Below are positions 61,264 to 64,000 of a stretch of 64,000 nt of DNA, in pieces; the stretch's first letter is position 1; every line of letters begins with the position of its first letter. Both the position numbers and the translations under genes were made by a program. This stretch comes from Phytophthora hibernalis (lineage: Eukaryota > Oomycota > Peronosporomycetes > Peronosporales > Peronosporaceae): contig JAAKBF010000056.1 in assembly GCA_012656075.1 (NCBI GenBank), forward strand, positions 186,001 to 250,000. The letters run 5' to 3'. The notes below the pieces were generated by a model that worked only from the letters and a program-made list of their open reading frames with translations, was not told where the DNA came from and ran no database searches.

Positions 61264-64000
61264 CTAATTTTGCGCCTTGATCACCTTCAGATCATTGAGG
61301 AAGGCCACAACTTCCTGCGAAAAGGTTGGGAGATCGACCTGGCCGCTCCATTGCAAACACTCGCCTTCCATCTTGGACGCTGCCTCTAGCTGCGGCTGCG
61401 ATAGAATCTCCTTGATGTAGCCGTTCAAAAACACTTGGTAGAATGATGAAAGTCCACAGCCGCGACGCGGTGCAGTAGCTGGATGACTTCGTCTTGCAGT
61501 AGGTTCATCTCGCCACGGGTCAGGATGTTCATGAGCGTAGAGAGGAATCCCATTCGCAGCTCACTCTGGAATCCAGTAAAAGCGAACAGACCCTGCGCTT
61601 TGTCAACACGATCCAGTAATCCCAGCACTTGCTTACACAGGCGCGGTGCCAAGCTGGAACCTTCACGGCTGAGTACGCTCGCGAGACTTTGAAAAATAGA
61701 CAAAAAGTACGTGTGAGCTTGGTCCGACGCGTATCCGCGCTCACGAGCTGCATCAGGGGTGAATTGGCCAGAGTACACGATGAAGAAGCGGTAATGCTTC
61801 TCAAGCAACTGCTCGACCAAAGCCACAAAGTAGCCCAGAATGACCGAGTCACTCTCTGGATGAGAGAAAATTGCCTATTCCAAAAGAAACACACAAGCAG
61901 AATTAGCCGGCGAAAGTATTTGGACAAGAAGAATTCGTCCTACCTCTTTCAGTGGACCGAAGCAAAGATCAAGGATGTTCTGCAAGAACGCCGAAAACAC
62001 GGACGTCGGCTCCTCTACGACAATTCTCAGCAGTTGCAAGAAGCCACAGAGAATCATCAACCCAGCATTTCCTTGGCTGTGCAGACTGTAGACATCAAAT
62101 AGCAGGGATTAGTAGAGAGAAAATACACAATCCTGGTAAGTAGATGAAGACTACGCACATTGCTGAAAGGTGTGGGTCGTTGAAGATCTCCACAAACGTT
62201 CGCATGATTTCAGACACAGTGTCCTTCTGCATTTCCTTGCGGATCGACTTCAGCAGCTGAGCGTACAGGCGCACAATTTCGTTGACAACCTTGAGCGCGC
62301 TTTTAATTTGGTTCTTCGACTGAGGTCCCGTCGAAGCTGCCATTTTCCGGATCGTCGTAAAGTAAGTCGTCAGTAGTGCCATCAGCGACGGAAACGAGGG
62401 CTGGAACACAGAGAAAAATGCGTCCTTGGCCACCTTCGGCTTCGTTTCGATTGAACGAGCAAGACAGCGAACCAAATAGCAATCACGCCGCAACTGGACA
62501 ACCATGGCATGCTCAAGCACCCGCTGCTCATTTTGATGCAATGCCAAGGCAGACTGATCGATTGACTCGCGGATCGGAATCAGCAAAGATCCATAAGCAT
62601 TCTCCCACCGCTGCTCCGATCCATTTGCGGCACTATTGTTACCCCGAAGGGAAATCGCAGAATTCAGAATTGAATTTGACATCGATGTGTAGAGATCACC
62701 TTGAATCGCAAGCGGCAAGTGCAAGCTGAATGTGTGAATGTGAGCTTCGAGCTGGGTCATGGATGGAATCTGCAGCATATCCTCGTACGATAGCACGAAG
62801 CCGAGGTTTGCAAGCAGCTGCATAGAGTTCTGCATCACAGCCAACGGAGACGGCACGATGGTGGTATCCAGAGTGTGAAGAAGCACCTGGAGCACACTTT
62901 CCGAGGCATTCAGCACGTCCTGCCTAGCACCGCTCTTGATCACGAAAGGAATGCAGCTCAAGCAGAACCGGATGCTCGTGAGTGCTTCGCACTGCAACTC
63001 AACAAAGGCATCGCCCCGCGTGTGCAGCCTGTGCTGCACCATATATTCCGACATAGTGATGAATAAATGCAAAATCTGCCATCCAGCCATTTGTTGGTTC
63101 AGGTCATCGCTGACGCTGTAGTAGTTCGCACAAACGCTCGAGAGAATCGCACAATTCACTGTCAAGTCACGAATCACACAGCGCTGCTGTCCCCATTGCT
63201 CCGACTGCTGAGCGATCACAGGCATCTCGTGGATGTGGAACAACACCTTCTGCACAAGGTCTTGCACTCGGGGCTGCATAACCTCCAGTAGTGGGGGTGC
63301 GCACGAGGGCAGAGCAGCAATTCGTCGAATTAGGGCAACGCAGTCCACCACGAACTGCTTTTGTTCAGAAAGCTCCACCATCGCGACCGTGGCAGCATTT
63401 CCATTTTCGCTTGCTGCGTCCGTGCGAACCTGCGCTAGATCCTGCAAAGAGCTCGTTCCATACACACCTCCTGCACTCTCCAAGTCAAAAGAAGCGCTAT
63501 TTTCCGCGTCCTCTTTGTCCCCCTGTGAGCCAGCATCATCGTCGTCATCCAGCTCGTCCAATTGGCTCCTGTTGGTCTCGTACGACACGCGCTCCACAAG
63601 GTGCAGCATGACAGAAACAAGGCCCTTCTCGTACGCTGTGAGCACGGCACGGACGCGTTCATTGGCCGCACCTTCGTCCTGCTCAATCTCCTCAATGTAC
63701 GTCACGAAGACCTCCCAGACCCTCAGACAGTTCATAAAGCCCTCCACATGCGGCTGCTTGGTCGTGAACGCATGCACCGCCTGCAGAAAAGTGGGCAGAA
63801 TGCTCTCAAATCTCGGATTCTCCAGTCTCTTCAGATGCTGCGTCAGAAACAGCTCCACGAACTCGCTCAGCTTGTCCAGATACTGCTCCGTGGCTCGTCC
63901 AATGAGCTGGTCCTCCACCGTCTTCTGCAGCAGCGGACACAGCGCAAACAGCACATGGCCTATTATTTCGTCCGCTCTGGTAGGTGCAAACCTCTTGCCC
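61264..64000 (-). CDS. XPO6: Exportin-6 (importin-beta family), C-terminal part, runs off window
   Basis: Minus strand, open from the window edge. Exons as read: 64000-62159, 62085-61944, 61874-61264, with introns of 73 and 69 bp. The order of motifs follows exportin-6, the RanGTP-dependent carrier of actin-profilin out of the nucleus: FVELFLTQHLKRLENPRFES, QPHVEGFMNCLRVWEVFVTY, YETNRSQLDELDDDDD, CVIRDLTVNCAILSSVCANY, AKDAFFSVFQPSFPSLMALL, IVVEEPTSVFSAFLQNILDL, AIFSHPESDSVILGYFVALV and a final segment PTFSQEVVAFLNDL. The protein is all HEAT-type helices. In the last exon one T is missing near 61447, so the first frame stops at 61425; the correct tail continues to TAG 61264-61266. The N-terminal Ran-binding part lies beyond position 64000. 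Confidence 0.9.
61875..61943 (-). other. Exportin-6 intron (69 bp)
   Basis: Minus-strand donor GTAGGACG after GAG, pyrimidine-rich end TTTCTTTTGGAATAG. Splicing joins FGPLKE to AIFSHPESDS in frame. Confidence 0.82.
62086..62158 (-). other. Exportin-6 intron (73 bp)
   Basis: Minus-strand donor GTGCGTAG after the codon fragment AT, acceptor TGTCTACAG. The upstream frame would otherwise run into a stop at 62095. Confidence 0.82.

Overview
The window looks like a piece of a large, repeat-rich oomycete genome, most probably Phytophthora or a close relative. The reasons are: a gene with signal peptide, RSLR and DEER motifs in the order of an RXLR host-translocated effector; a four-member family of bZIP-like proteins with the oomycete DETGW/EANRIV C-terminal domain; short 69-80 bp GT-AG introns with CTGAC/CTGAAC branch points; and many decayed Ty3/gypsy, DIRS, pogo, Tc1/mariner and PIF/Harbinger elements. 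The species cannot be told from the sequence alone. || Layout. 1-13.8 kb is transposon debris: a minus-strand chromodomain gypsy element (1-2.7 kb), a plus-strand gypsy gag-protease-RT fragment (4.5-6.7 kb), a second gypsy gag-protease remnant (6.7-8.6 kb), a decayed tyrosine-recombinase (DIRS-type) retroelement (9.0-13.3 kb) and a 0.47 kb pogo-like MITE (13.35-13.82 kb). 14.0-17.2 kb holds two tandem bZIP-like genes. 17.9-24.5 kb is an effector island: an intact RXLR gene (19.65 kb), a frame-broken head-to-head partner (18.3 kb) and a third 5' remnant (24.4 kb), all sharing upstream sequence, plus a pogo-like transposon with 26-bp terminal inverted repeats (21.1-23.4 kb). 24.5-41.5 kb is a graveyard of gypsy, Tc1/mariner and Harbinger pieces, a 52-bp minisatellite and a decayed CIAO1-like WD40 pseudogene. 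41.9-42.6 kb encodes a candidate secreted protein with 13-residue repeats and a C-terminal membrane segment, downstream of a perfect 18-bp hairpin. || 42.9-64 kb is gene-dense: two more bZIP-like paralogs (minus), an NME7-like protein, the spliceosomal U5 protein DIM1, a very large glycine-rich membrane protein, an aquaglyceroporin, a RING-CXC protein and the 3' part of exportin-6. It is interrupted only by a second copy of the pogo-like repeat and a second PIF/Harbinger element (55.4-58.4 kb). || The housekeeping genes do not form one pathway; they are the usual compact oomycete neighbours, often convergent with 100-500 bp between them. The bZIP pairs at both edges of the TE/effector region suggest one ancestral cluster that was split. 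Many genes show single-base frame breaks, mostly in short homopolymers. These are either uncorrected sequencing indels or real decay, so broken genes outside the transposons should be read as probably one-base-damaged rather than certainly dead.
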